From: Nitrososphaerales archaeon
GTDB taxonomy: Archaea; Thermoproteota; Nitrososphaeria; Nitrososphaerales; CADDZS01
Length of the DNA stretch: 55,358 nucleotides
Direction: 5' to 3'
NCBI GenBank assembly: GCA_030038075.1
Contig: JASHPO010000153.1
Span: 1-55,358, forward strand
The notes under the pieces are model-generated. The model saw only the letters and a program-made list of their open reading frames with translations. It did not search any database and was not told the DNA's origin. Position numbers and translations under genes: made by a program. Positions within the stretch are counted from its first letter, which is position 1. Every line of letters begins with the position of its first letter. Below are positions 9,224-19,574 of the stretch, in pieces.

Positions 9224-10912
9224 GTGTCTTTGATATCGCCACTTCAGGTACTAGACCTGATAATAATTCTAGCAGTTCTAGTTGCATGCGCTTGGCTACT
9301 GGCGCCTTACATCTCTAACGTATTCAAGAGAACTCCGAGCAAGATAGACAGAGTTTTCAATCCTATTGAGAATCTGATCTACAGGGTCACCGGTGTCGAC
9401 CCGAATCACACGATGGGTTGGAAAGAATACTTTCTCTCTGCGCTTATCCTGAACATCGTCCAGATGGCAATCGCAGCCGTGATTCTGACCTATCAAGGGT
9501 CGCTGCCGCTTAATCCGATGCACTTTCCAGGGTTGTCTTGGGATCTCACCTTCAACACCGTAGTTTCAATCGCCACAAACACGAATCTCCAGCACTACGC
9601 TGGCGAAGTCTCGCTCTCCTACCTGAGCCAGATGAGCGCGATCCAGTTCCTCCAGTTCACCTCTGCGGCGACCGGAATTTGCTGTGGAATTGCCATGGTG
9701 AGAGGACTTGTGCTTCACTCGAAAGATCTCGGAAACTTTTTCGTGGATTTTGTCAGGGCCCTGACTCGGCTACTCATTCCCCTGTGTTTTGTAGCGGCTC
9801 TGATTCTAGTCGCGCTTGGAGTCCCGCAGACTATATCGGGTTACGCTACCGTCAAGACAGTCGAAGGAGCAACGCAGACAATTCTCGTTGGTCCCGTTGC
9901 CTCACTCGTCTCGATCATGCAGTTAGGAACAAATGGTGGCGGGTACTACGGCGCGAATTCCGCTTATCCGTTTCAAAACCCGAGCCCCGAATCAGACCTC
10001 GTCGAAATATTCATGATGCTCCTCTTACCAACGGCACTATGCTTCGTCTTTGGTGACTACATCGGTAAGAAGAAGGAGAGCTTACCGATAATCGTTGGAG
10101 CCTACGGTCTGTTTGCTATAGACCTCGCGATTGCGTTCATACCGAATCCGATTCTAGTCGGTCCAGGGCTGGAAACAAGGTTCGGCGGCTTCATGTCAAC
10201 CTTCTGGACTGTCGTCACAACAGCAGTCACCACGGGATCGGTAAATTCGTCTCTTTACGGTATGCATCCGCTTGCTATACTTGCTGCTTTCATGGGTATG
10301 TTGATCCAGTCTACACCGGGCGGCAAGGGAGTGGGACTCATGTATATGCTCATGTACATTATCATCACCATCTTTATAGTGGGGTTGATGTCCGGCAGAA
10401 CGCCCGAATATTTGGGCATAAAGATCACGGGACGCGACGTCAAGCTAGTGATGCTAGCATTCCTAATCCATCCTCTCATAATCATAATTCCAACGGTGAT
10501 AGCTTACGCGGCAAACCAGGTCGCGCCTCTGGGAATAGGCAGTGGCTCGATCGCCTTTACTCAAATTTTCTACGAGTACGCGTCGTCCGCAGCAAACAAC
10601 GGTTCCGATTTTCTTGGAACGACTGCAAACACTCCGTTCTTCAACGTCTCAACTGCAATAGTGATATTCTGTGGAAGGTACGGGCCGATTTCCTGCCTTC
10701 TCGCCCTCGCGGGTTCAATGCTAGGAAGAAACCGTGCCACTACGAGTCCTGCAGCAATCAAGACTGCGAGCTTTCCATTTTCGATTGTTTTGATCGCGAG
10801 TATTCTGATTCTAGTTGTTCTGACATTCTTTCCGTTCCTCGCCGTGGGGCCGATACTCGCATACTTCCAGGGCAATACGAACTTTTTCGGAGCAATAGCA
10901 GGAGTTCTTTGA
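9224..10912 (+). CDS. kdpA: K+-transporting ATPase subunit A
   Basis: NTNLQHYAGE, LGTNGGGYYGANSAYPFQNP, SAANNGSDFLG selectivity-filter-like repeats; GTG start. Confidence 0.95.
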   Translation: MSLISPLQVLDLIIILAVLVACAWLLAPYISNVFKRTPSKIDRVFNPIENLIYRVTGVDPNHTMGWKEYFLSALILNIVQMAIAAVILTYQGSLPLNPMHFPGLSWDLTFNTVVSIATNTNLQHYAGEVSLSYLSQMSAIQFLQFTSAATGICCGIAMVRGLVLHSKDLGNFFVDFVRALTRLLIPLCFVAALILVALGVPQTISGYATVKTVEGATQTILVGPVASLVSIMQLGTNGGGYYGANSAYPFQNPSPESDLVEIFMMLLLPTALCFVFGDYIGKKKESLPIIVGAYGLFAIDLAIAFIPNPILVGPGLETRFGGFMSTFWTVVTTAVTTGSVNSSLYGMHPLAILAAFMGMLIQSTPGGKGVGLMYMLMYIIITIFIVGLMSGRTPEYLGIKITGRDVKLVMLAFLIHPLIIIIPTVIAYAANQVAPLGIGSGSIAFTQIFYEYASSAANNGSDFLGTTANTPFFNVSTAIVIFCGRYGPISCLLALAGSMLGRNRATTSPAAIKTASFPFSIVLIASILILVVLTFFPFLAVGPILAYFQGNTNFFGAIAGVL

Positions 10913-10913
10913 C

Positions 10914-13118
10914 TTGAGCGAAATGACAACATCGTCAGAGAACAAAAAGAACGAAAGTCCAGTTAGGATTGGTCTATTCTCAAAACAAGTTTTCGCCAAT
11001 TCGTTGGTTCGCCTGAGCCCCATCTCTCTGCTCGCAAACCCGGTTATGTTCATCGTTGAAATAACATTCTTCATCGTCGCAGCGATGGCAGTGGTCCCGC
11101 AACTATTCTATCCTGTTGCCAGTTCCTCGGAAAGGGTCTTCTACGTCGAGGTTGCGTTGATACTACTAATCACGGTGTGGTTTAGCACACTTTCAGATTC
11201 CATTGCAGAAAGACAGGCAAAATCGACTGCGAACAGCCTGCGCGCTTTCGAAATCGATGTTGTGAGCAAGAAAATCGTTGTCGGCAGTGACCGTTCAAGA
11301 TCTGTAGTCTCCACACGGGCATCTGAGCTCCGAAAGGGAGATCTGATCTCGCTTGAGAAAAGCGATCTCGTGCCAATTGACGCAGAGGTTATGGAAGGCA
11401 TAGCAATGGTGGACGAGTCTCTCCTCACGGGCGAGTCAACCCCGGTTCGCAAGGCGCCGGGAGACCAGCTGATCGGCGGATCAAAGATTGTGAGCGACAC
11501 TCTGACCGCCAAAGTCTCAGTCAACCAGGGCGAGACTTACATCAATCAGATGATAAAGCTCGTAGAAGCTGCAAAGAGACCAAAGACCCCCAACGAGCAA
11601 GCGGTCACGATAGTGCTCATCGGGTTGACTGCGATCTTCACAATAATGATCGTTGGTCTGCTCGGACTGTCCATCACTCTTAGCTTGGGCGCGGATCTCT
11701 CGGTATTGATAGCGCTCTATGTCTGTCTTCTTCCAACTACTATTGGAGCTCTGTTACCGGCAATCGGTCTGTCAGGCGTGTCGAGGTTGTATGAGCACAA
11801 GATTGTGGCAAAATCCGGCAAGTCGATCGAGACTGCGGGCGACACCGATACAATACTCCTCGACAAGACCGGCACGATCACGGTAGGGAATAGGCAGGCT
11901 ACGCAATTAATTCCGTTCAGTGGTCACAGCGAAAAAGAGGTTGGCGAAGCAGCATTTCTCTCTTCATGGCACGATGACACTCCCGAGGGAAGAAGCATAA
12001 TCCGTCTCGCATACGACCGCGGGTTCATCCCCAAGGAAATGAATGCGCTGGATCAAGCCGAAGTGTACGAATTTTCAGCAACTACGAGAACCAGTGGTGT
12101 GAAGCTTCCCAGCCCATCTTTGTTCCAGCTTCCCAAGGACGGGGGCAATTCCACGGGCAGAGGCAGCCGCTCGAGGTTCAGACGCAAGTACGCGGACGAA
12201 GCCCTTGCAGAATTTGTTGATTACAACGTGACACCAGGCTCGCCTCCTCATGACACCATCGAGATTTTAAAGGGCGCACCCGATTCCATAAGGAAAATCG
12301 CGCTCAATGTTCCTGAGAACTTTGACAGCGCCGTTGAAAGTATCGCCTCGACGGGAGAAACGCCGATCGCAATAGCTAAGAATCGAGAAGTTTTGGGCCT
12401 CATAAGACTCAAGGACGTATTGAAACCCGACATCAAAGAGAAAATTATCGCCGTCAAGACAATGGGAATAAAACCAATCATGATAACTGGGGACCAGCCT
12501 CTAACTGCGAAGAACATAGCGGCAGAGGTCGGTATAGATGATTTTGTCTCCCGCGCAAAGCCTGAGGACAAACACGAGATTGTCCTTAAGGAGCAGGAGG
12601 ATTCGAGGATCGTAGCTATGATAGGAGACGGTACAAACGATGCGCCTGCCCTGGCCGCTGCGGATGTGGGACTGGCCATGAATTCCGGCACGCAGGCAGC
12701 AAAGGAAGCTGCAAACATGGTCGACATGGAATCAAACCCGGCGAAGATAATCGACGTCGTGATGCTTGGAAAGCAGCTCTTGATGACGCGCGGGGCGGTC
12801 ACTACTTTCAGCATCGCAAATGACGTTGCGAAGTACTTTGCCATAGTGCCCGTGCTCTTTGTCGCTTACCCGCAGCTGCATGCCCTAAACATCCTGGGAC
12901 TGGGACTCCACAGCGCGGTGCTTTCCGCCCTGATTTTCAACGCGATAATAATCCCGCTGCTCATTCCGCTTGCGATGCGAGGAGTAGCCTTCAAGCCGGC
13001 GAGCACTATGGCCATTTTCCTGAGGAACACTCTGGTCTACGGATTCGGCGGGGTGGTAGTTCCATTTGTTGGAATCAAACTCATCGACCTCCTGCTAACG
13101 GGCGTGTTTCACGTTTAG
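10914..13118 (+). CDS. kdpB: K+-transporting ATPase subunit B (P-type ATPase)
   Basis: LLTGEST, LLDKTGTITVGN, DTPEGRSI, MITGDQPLTAKNIAAEVGIDDF, MIGDGTNDAPALAAADVGLAMNSGTQAAKEAANMVD. Confidence 0.97.
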   Translation: MSEMTTSSENKKNESPVRIGLFSKQVFANSLVRLSPISLLANPVMFIVEITFFIVAAMAVVPQLFYPVASSSERVFYVEVALILLITVWFSTLSDSIAERQAKSTANSLRAFEIDVVSKKIVVGSDRSRSVVSTRASELRKGDLISLEKSDLVPIDAEVMEGIAMVDESLLTGESTPVRKAPGDQLIGGSKIVSDTLTAKVSVNQGETYINQMIKLVEAAKRPKTPNEQAVTIVLIGLTAIFTIMIVGLLGLSITLSLGADLSVLIALYVCLLPTTIGALLPAIGLSGVSRLYEHKIVAKSGKSIETAGDTDTILLDKTGTITVGNRQATQLIPFSGHSEKEVGEAAFLSSWHDDTPEGRSIIRLAYDRGFIPKEMNALDQAEVYEFSATTRTSGVKLPSPSLFQLPKDGGNSTGRGSRSRFRRKYADEALAEFVDYNVTPGSPPHDTIEILKGAPDSIRKIALNVPENFDSAVESIASTGETPIAIAKNREVLGLIRLKDVLKPDIKEKIIAVKTMGIKPIMITGDQPLTAKNIAAEVGIDDFVSRAKPEDKHEIVLKEQEDSRIVAMIGDGTNDAPALAAADVGLAMNSGTQAAKEAANMVDMESNPAKIIDVVMLGKQLLMTRGAVTTFSIANDVAKYFAIVPVLFVAYPQLHALNILGLGLHSAVLSALIFNAIIIPLLIPLAMRGVAFKPASTMAIFLRNTLVYGFGGVVVPFVGIKLIDLLLTGVFHV

Positions 13119-13131
13119 AAGTGTTTGAGAT

Positions 13132-13599
13132 TTGAGCGAAAATACGACTCCAAGAAAGAACAAGTATGCGCCGATAATCGGGATTGCGATAATTTCTCTT
13201 CTGATATGCGGCCTTTTCTTTCCGCTGCTTATAACTGGAATTGCTCAGGCTACAATGCCATACCAAGCGAACGGAGAGATTGTAAAGCTGAACGGCGTGC
13301 CGGTGGGTTCTAACCTCATAGATAATAACTTTACACTGCCGATATTTTTCCACGCCCGCCCCGCCAACGAATCGGCTTCAGGAGTCGATCCAGACATTAC
13401 TATGCCTGAAGCCTATTCACAGATCCCTGGAATCAGCAACGCCACAGGAATTCCATCTTCGGCTCTGACGGCCATAATCAACAGTCACGAGAGAGGGACA
13501 TTCTGGATATTCGGTAGCCCATACATCAATGTCTTACAGGTAAATCTGATATTGATTAACGACTATCCGGCAGTATACAGCAACTTTACGAATTCGTGA
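13132..13599 (+). CDS. kdpC: K+-transporting ATPase subunit C
   Basis: Position after kdpB; N-terminal TM; FFHARPANESASGVDPDIT motif; short (155 aa). Confidence 0.9.
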   Translation: MSENTTPRKNKYAPIIGIAIISLLICGLFFPLLITGIAQATMPYQANGEIVKLNGVPVGSNLIDNNFTLPIFFHARPANESASGVDPDITMPEAYSQIPGISNATGIPSSALTAIINSHERGTFWIFGSPYINVLQVNLILINDYPAVYSNFTNS

Positions 13600-14083
13600 T
13601 TTTTGCGTCGGAATATACGCTCGCAACTACTACGCCAGTCATGACGTAATTTATTGCATACAAACTAATACAAACGGGGCATACCGCTTGGACTTTTTCC
13701 CAGATCAGAATGTCGAGGGACCACAAGTAAATTGTGAACATGTCTCCGATCAGAATAATTGGTATTAGCAGTAGCTTCGACCTGTTCCACAACACCAATC
13801 CTGAAACTAACATTAGCGGAAACCACACGACGCCGAGAAACCAGAATGGGATTACCGTATGTCCGATGACAATCGTCGTGTAGCCTGTCTGGAAAACCAA
13901 GCCGCACGAGATGTGCTTGTTGAGGTTGCAGTATTTGAATACCTGAGTTAGTTCCGAGTATGCGTGATATGCCGCATCAAGAATCCCAGCAGCTGCAAGA
14001 ATCAAGTAAATCCTGAAAGCGATCTGCGTCCTTTTCTCACCCGCTTTGCTCTCGTCAGGCGAAGGGTTTTCCTCTCCGGACAA
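13586..14083 (-). CDS. Vitamin K epoxide reductase (VKOR)-family protein
   Basis: Multi-TM with CNLNKHISC and CPVCISLYAINYV redox motifs; convergent 14-bp overlap with kdpC. Confidence 0.85.
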   Translation of the reverse strand: MSGEENPSPDESKAGEKRTQIAFRIYLILAAAGILDAAYHAYSELTQVFKYCNLNKHISCGLVFQTGYTTIVIGHTVIPFWFLGVVWFPLMLVSGLVLWNRSKLLLIPIILIGDMFTIYLWSLDILIWEKVQAVCPVCISLYAINYVMTGVVVASVYSDAKITNS

Positions 14084-14165
14084 TCCAGCACAATTAACGA
14101 ATCAACCGATTTAAGTTAATTCAACACGCTCAAAGATCCTGTCCTTATTTCGGCGCTGGCACACC

Positions 14166-14381
14166 TTAAACACTAATTCTCCAGGTTCGTCGGCGGAAGA
14201 AAATCATACCTAGTCCGATCGCAATTAGGATTAGTGCTAGGAAGACGCCGAGAAACTCAAGGATGAATAATATCAAACTGATCAGTGCAGATCGTAGTAC
14301 GTAAAGTAATGCGAGACCTAGTATGATCAGAACAAGTCCAACAATTGACGAAAATCGCATAGCAGCTTCTACTGCGCACAA
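14166..14381 (-). CDS. Small two-TM membrane protein
   Basis: Hydrophobic MRFSSIVGLVLIILGLALLYVLRSALISLILFILEFLGVFLALILIAIGLGMIFFRRR. Confidence 0.55.
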   Translation of the reverse strand: MCAVEAAMRFSSIVGLVLIILGLALLYVLRSALISLILFILEFLGVFLALILIAIGLGMIFFRRRTWRISV

Positions 14382-14455
14382 TTTTCACTCAATTTAAGTT
14401 TGCAAAATCGCTTCAGACTGGTTTTTATTGTCTGAAATCACGCTCTGCCCATTCC

Positions 14456-17035
14456 ATGTCGGGATTTGAGGCCCTCGGCTCCTTCATCAGGAGAAGGCAC
14501 AGGTGGATAATCATCATTTGGGTAATCGTGCTCGTCGCATCTCTAACGCTGATACCTAGCTTTTTCTCCTCTGTAAACTACAACATCACAGGCGGTTTTG
14601 GCGGCCCGTCGAACACTGAATCCCAAAAAGCCCAGAACATTCTCAACGCCCAATTCCCCTCGTCAAACAACACTGAAAGCAATAACCAGGTCCTTGTCGT
14701 ACTCCAAGGAGTCAATCCTTACTCCGACTCTTTGAAGAGCACCGTTCTTGCACTTAACGATACTTTAGCAGCAAATGATAGAATCGTGAACTATACGGGC
14801 ATGAGTACCGTTTACGGAACCGAGTATGCGCTTCTTACTGCCTTCCTGCCGGACTTTCTGCCAGAAGTAGCCCAGGCTCAAACGGGCATCACGGGGGTTT
14901 CTCCCACGGAGAGTTGGGCCATAGCCTCAAGTTACGTGGCAAACTCGACAGCTGGCGTATTTTCGGGGTCTCCGGTTTTCGTAGTCAACAGTACTTCACT
15001 AGCGAGCCTTCTCTCCAGTCTTTCAGCAAATTCAACGACATCCCAGATCAGCAGCGCCGCAAACGGAGTAGTTTCCAACCAGAGTTTCTCGGATTACCCA
15101 CTCCTTCCAACTCGAGCTCTTACCGGAAATTTCGTCAGCCCGGACAACAATACGATGCTTTTCGTTCTGAATCTGGCTTCGTATCCGACCAAGGAAACCA
15201 TCATACAGCTTCAAGACGCAATTGACAATTCCGCGTTGAAGAACTTTGGAACTGTATACGTGACGGGAGGGCCGGTAATCACGCAGGATGTGCAAGACGT
15301 TTTCACACCCGCTCTCAGCGTAACGATCGGCCCGGGCGTAGCGGTCTCGATTCTAATCGTTGGATTGTTGTTTCTCGCTCCGCTCGCTGCGCTAATTCCA
15401 ATACTTATGGGAGGTTTGTCCATCGCCATAGCGTATTCGGCGATTTATCTTGGCATCGTGAAAATTGGTCATGGCTCGCTGACTTTTCTGACACCTACTC
15501 TGACATCGCTCTTGATGCTCGGTCTCTCTGTTGATTACGCAGTTTTGCAGCTGAGGCGCACACGTGAGGAGCGACTGAAGGGAAAGACGATCGAGGAAAG
15601 CGTGAGCACTTCAGTCAAATGGGCGGGGCAGGCGATACTGACCGCTGGAATCACCGTGATCGTCGCCTACATTGTGATGGCTGTAGCAAACGTTCCGTTA
15701 TTCAGCGGTGTTGGAACTTCCATCGCGATTGGAGTATCCATACTGCTCACAATGTCGTTAACGCTTTTGCCGTCTCTCGAACTGTCACTGGGCGACAAGC
15801 TGTTTACACCAGGACTGCGCAGGAGTCTCGCAAGGCAGAAGACTCAGACTGGAAAGACGCGGCTGGAGAAAGTTGCGGAAAGTACGCTGAAGCACAAGGT
15901 GGCAGTAGCAACGGTGATCGGCCTGCTCGCAGTGGGCGCTTTTTTTACCTCTTACAACACACCGGTCGGTGCGGATTTTCTCAAGCTAATTCCAAACTTT
16001 CAGAGCAACCAGGGCCTGACCGTTTTGACCTACAGCTTCGGCGGGGCTCTGGTCGGTCCGGTTCAGCTCGTAATTACGACAACCAGTCCCATCGTGTTTG
16101 GAGATAATCAGTTCAATCAAACGCAGTTGAATTGGATCGAGAAGATTTCTGATGTCGCGGGAAATTCAAGCGGGGTTGTATCAGTAGAGGGTCTCACCCG
16201 ACCGTTTGGATCTGTGTTTGATTACGCCGCTCTAAACAATCTGTCTGCTCCGGTGATGTCTCAGTACGAAATAACAATGTTCACCTTCATCGGCAGCAAT
16301 AACAAAACCGCCCTAATTGACATTGGACTGGCAAATTCCAGCCAGAGCGCGGTTGCGGTTAACTCGCTTCGGGCGATGGAAAAAAATATCCAAAGTCTAT
16401 CCCTACCGAGCGGGTACGCTCTTTACTACGGCGGAACGACACAGCAGACTTACGACAGCGAGTCTTTCATCGTGGGGCTCCTACCTGAGGTAGTTATAAT
16501 CCTAGCAGCTGCTGTGTACGTAATTTTATTCGTTCAGCTGCGTTCAGCTTTCACGCCTTTCAGGTTGATAGTCACGATTCTGAGCAGCGTCGCTTTTTCT
16601 CTCGCAATTCTCTCTACCCTGTTCTATTACATATTGAAGCTGCCGATACTCGATTTTGCTCCGTTGTTCGTCGTCGTGACCATGCTGGGAGTAGGCATCG
16701 ATTACGACATATTTTTTGTATCGAGGATACGCGAGGAAGTTCTCAACGGAAAATCAGATCACGAGGCGATCAAGACTGCGGTGGACAAAATATGGGTGAC
16801 GATACTCGGACTGGGTCTTGTTATCTCATCCGTCTTTGGCTCGCTCGTGATAACCGGTGTCGCTCTTCTTCAGGAGATAGGTCTTGCGGTAGCCGCGGCG
16901 ATACTCGTTGATGTCGTCATCGTGATCCTCTTCTTTGTACCTTCGCTCATGGGCCTGGCCGCGAAGTTCAATTGGTGGCCGTCAAGGATCGGGAGACAGC
17001 GGCAAAAAGAAGCACCGAAACAATCGAGCCAGTGA
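14456..17035 (+). CDS. MMPL/RND-superfamily exporter
   Basis: 859 aa, duplicated 6-TM halves, GLSVDYAVLQLRRTREE and GVGIDYDIFFVSRIREE. Confidence 0.9.
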   Translation: MSGFEALGSFIRRRHRWIIIIWVIVLVASLTLIPSFFSSVNYNITGGFGGPSNTESQKAQNILNAQFPSSNNTESNNQVLVVLQGVNPYSDSLKSTVLALNDTLAANDRIVNYTGMSTVYGTEYALLTAFLPDFLPEVAQAQTGITGVSPTESWAIASSYVANSTAGVFSGSPVFVVNSTSLASLLSSLSANSTTSQISSAANGVVSNQSFSDYPLLPTRALTGNFVSPDNNTMLFVLNLASYPTKETIIQLQDAIDNSALKNFGTVYVTGGPVITQDVQDVFTPALSVTIGPGVAVSILIVGLLFLAPLAALIPILMGGLSIAIAYSAIYLGIVKIGHGSLTFLTPTLTSLLMLGLSVDYAVLQLRRTREERLKGKTIEESVSTSVKWAGQAILTAGITVIVAYIVMAVANVPLFSGVGTSIAIGVSILLTMSLTLLPSLELSLGDKLFTPGLRRSLARQKTQTGKTRLEKVAESTLKHKVAVATVIGLLAVGAFFTSYNTPVGADFLKLIPNFQSNQGLTVLTYSFGGALVGPVQLVITTTSPIVFGDNQFNQTQLNWIEKISDVAGNSSGVVSVEGLTRPFGSVFDYAALNNLSAPVMSQYEITMFTFIGSNNKTALIDIGLANSSQSAVAVNSLRAMEKNIQSLSLPSGYALYYGGTTQQTYDSESFIVGLLPEVVIILAAAVYVILFVQLRSAFTPFRLIVTILSSVAFSLAILSTLFYYILKLPILDFAPLFVVVTMLGVGIDYDIFFVSRIREEVLNGKSDHEAIKTAVDKIWVTILGLGLVISSVFGSLVITGVALLQEIGLAVAAAILVDVVIVILFFVPSLMGLAAKFNWWPSRIGRQRQKEAPKQSSQ

Positions 17036-17036
17036 A

Positions 17037-18053
17037 TCAGTATTTTCTCATGGCCAGATAGCTCGAAAGTTCAAGGAGTCTTTCTCGTGCCGTCGAGCTA
17101 TTGACAGATAGCAATAGTTTTTCCGCCCTTTCCATGTAATTTTGCGCAACCTTTTGAGCGTACTTGGGAGAATTGTATTTCGTAAGCAGGTTTCTCGCCT
17201 TCTCTATTTCCCAGTATTCGTAAGATCCGTTCCTTGCAAACAGCGAACGAATAAACTTGGATTCTTCTTCCGTGCATAGATTCAGAAAATGAATCAGTAC
17301 GAGGCTTTTCTTCCCACGCTTGATGTCTGTGAAGATGGGCTTTCCCATAACGCTCTCCTCGCCCATCAAATCCAAAATATCGTCCTGCACTTGATACGCC
17401 ATGCCGAGGGCTTCGCCGAAATCGTATGCAGAATCGATCATAGCTTTGTCTTTTGTCGAGCTGCCGATCAAGGCTCCACTGGCGGAAGAGGCGCCTATGA
17501 GTGCTCCGGTCTTCATCTTGATCATCTCACAGTATTCCGCTTCTGAAACATGATCACGCTCTGCCATCTGGAGATCCAAGAACTCTCCTATCGTGGCGGA
17601 CCTGTAGCAATCGCCTAAAAGATCTAAAAGTCTGCTCAGGGTTGGAGAATCCGCGCCCCGTCTTCCACATTCTGCAATGAGATTTGGAACCTGAAAGAGT
17701 AGCGTGTTCGACGCGAGAATTGCACCGGAGACCCCGTACTTGCCGAAGATCGACTTTTCCCCCCTTCGAAGAGACGAGTCGTCTATAATGTCGTCCTGGA
17801 CAAGTGCTGCCGCGTGTGCAAGCTCGTATGCGACGGCTATTGGCGCGGCCCGCCTGAAGTCGCCGCCCACTGCTTCGCACCACAGCAGTGCCAGGACCGC
17901 CCTGATCCTCTTGCCCTTCGATATAGCGTCTATGGCAGCTTTGTCAAGCTCGGTTTTGCCTTTTCCATATCTGGAGAGTATCTCACTGTCGATGCAATCA
18001 GCGTACTCGCCCAGCCAGGTCGGTAACGTGAGAGAGAAGGCTTCATTCGTCAT
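17037..18053 (-). CDS. Polyprenyl (geranylgeranyl/farnesyl-type) diphosphate synthase
   Basis: LVQDDIIDDSSLRRG (FARM-like) and YQVQDDILDLMG (SARM). Confidence 0.9.
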   Translation of the reverse strand: MTNEAFSLTLPTWLGEYADCIDSEILSRYGKGKTELDKAAIDAISKGKRIRAVLALLWCEAVGGDFRRAAPIAVAYELAHAAALVQDDIIDDSSLRRGEKSIFGKYGVSGAILASNTLLFQVPNLIAECGRRGADSPTLSRLLDLLGDCYRSATIGEFLDLQMAERDHVSEAEYCEMIKMKTGALIGASSASGALIGSSTKDKAMIDSAYDFGEALGMAYQVQDDILDLMGEESVMGKPIFTDIKRGKKSLVLIHFLNLCTEEESKFIRSLFARNGSYEYWEIEKARNLLTKYNSPKYAQKVAQNYMERAEKLLLSVNSSTARERLLELSSYLAMRKY

Positions 18054-18204
18054 AATGGTTGGCGCTTAACCCGCGCCTTTTCCATACAAAAAGTGATCTA
18101 TTTTTCATTAAACGATGACGGAAGCATTCGCTTTATTCGGGCGTGATCAAAATCCGAGACTACAACTCACGTTAAGAAAAAAAGTCAAAAGGGCAGAGTG
18201 AAAG

Positions 18205-18606
18205 CTACTTCTTGTTTAGCTTCCAAGAAAGCTCGGAAGCTAACTGCTCTCTTGTCTTTCCAGCCGTGTCTATTCCTTCATTCTGGCATGCAACGATTAA
18301 TGGATCCAATGCCTGCGCTGTCTGTACCGGCGCGGTTGCAGGAATTGGGGGGCTCTGCGGCATGACCGGCTGAGGCCTCGGCGCTTGCGGCACGCCTTGG
18401 GGAGTAGCTGCTCCAGGAGCCGTCATTATCTCCGTCGATATGCCTTTCCATCCGTTTTCGAATTCCTTCCTTGCTTGACCTAAAGATCTCGCAAATTGAG
18501 GAATTTTGCTGCTGCCGAAAAGGAAAATGACTACAGCTATGATGAGTACCCATACGACTGGGTCATCAAGTGCCATACTGTATTTTTCGCCGATGGTCAC
18601 TTGCAC
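18205..18606 (-). CDS. tatA: Twin-arginine translocase TatA/TatE-type subunit
   Basis: VWVLIIAVVIFLFGSSKIPQFARSLGQARKEFENGWKG. Confidence 0.88.
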   Translation of the reverse strand: MQVTIGEKYSMALDDPVVWVLIIAVVIFLFGSSKIPQFARSLGQARKEFENGWKGISTEIMTAPGAATPQGVPQAPRPQPVMPQSPPIPATAPVQTAQALDPLIVACQNEGIDTAGKTREQLASELSWKLNKK

Positions 18607-18683
18607 GTTCCTTCTATATTAACTCTAGCCCTCGCGAATGAGATTCCCGAGCACGGAAGGTTCGATTAGCGTATATTGAGGCG

Positions 18684-19550
18684 GTGAGGATCTCGGGCAC
18701 GATGGCCGCCTTTGTTGAGGGAAGCGTCTCGCTCGTGACTGGATCCAATTCAGGGATCGGATTTATTGTTGCGAAGGAAATGGCCAGAATGGGATCCTCG
18801 GTGACGATGGTGTGCAGGGACGAAGCAAATGGTACAATTGCACGGGACGAAATAATCAAAGCTTTAGGTAATCAAAAGACGGAATTGATGATTGCAGATC
18901 TCGCATCTCTAGAATCAGTCAGAAAACTTGCGGAGAATTTCAAACAAAAGCACGACAAATTGAATGTCCTTGTCAACAATGCTGGCCTGATAATGGGGAA
19001 GCGGGTGATAACCGTTGATGGTCTGGAAACAACTTTCGAAGTTAACTATCTGTCGCACTTTTTGCTGACGAACCTACTCTTGGATACTATGAAAACCTCC
19101 GCACCCTCGCGCATTGTCAACGTTACCTCTGACGCTCATTACAATGGAAGGATGGATTTTGACGATCTTCAGGAAGAAAAGGGATACTCGGCAATGAAAT
19201 CCTACAGCCAGTCAAAGCTCGCGCAGGTATTGTTCACGCACGAACTTTCGGAGAAGTTGAAAGGCTCTGGAGTTACCGTAAATTGCGTGCACCCCGGCGT
19301 AGTTAGGACACACTGGGGAGACGAGGCAGGAGCTCTCGCCCTAGGAATCAAATTGGCAAGGCCTTTCATGCTGAGCCCGGAAAAAGGGGCCCAAACGCCG
19401 CTTTACGTTGCCACCTCGCCAGATCTCGATGGTGTCACCGGCAAGTTCTTTGCCCAAAAGAAGGAGAAAGAATCATCCAAGGAATCGTACAGCGGCGACG
19501 AAGCGAAAAGACTGTGGGATTTAAGTTTGAAACTTTCGGGGCTTCAGTGA
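18684..19550 (+). CDS. Short-chain dehydrogenase/reductase (retinol dehydrogenase-like)
   Basis: VTGSNSGIGF, NNAG, YSQSKLA (YxxSK), NCVHPGVVRT. Confidence 0.9.
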   Translation: MRISGTMAAFVEGSVSLVTGSNSGIGFIVAKEMARMGSSVTMVCRDEANGTIARDEIIKALGNQKTELMIADLASLESVRKLAENFKQKHDKLNVLVNNAGLIMGKRVITVDGLETTFEVNYLSHFLLTNLLLDTMKTSAPSRIVNVTSDAHYNGRMDFDDLQEEKGYSAMKSYSQSKLAQVLFTHELSEKLKGSGVTVNCVHPGVVRTHWGDEAGALALGIKLARPFMLSPEKGAQTPLYVATSPDLDGVTGKFFAQKKEKESSKESYSGDEAKRLWDLSLKLSGLQ

Positions 19551-19574
19551 CTATCCCACAGATATCGCTCGTTA

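Noticed and set aside
12248-12844. Long minus-strand ORF (198 aa) inside kdpB
   Set aside because: Antisense open frame produced by codon bias of kdpB; no recognisable domain
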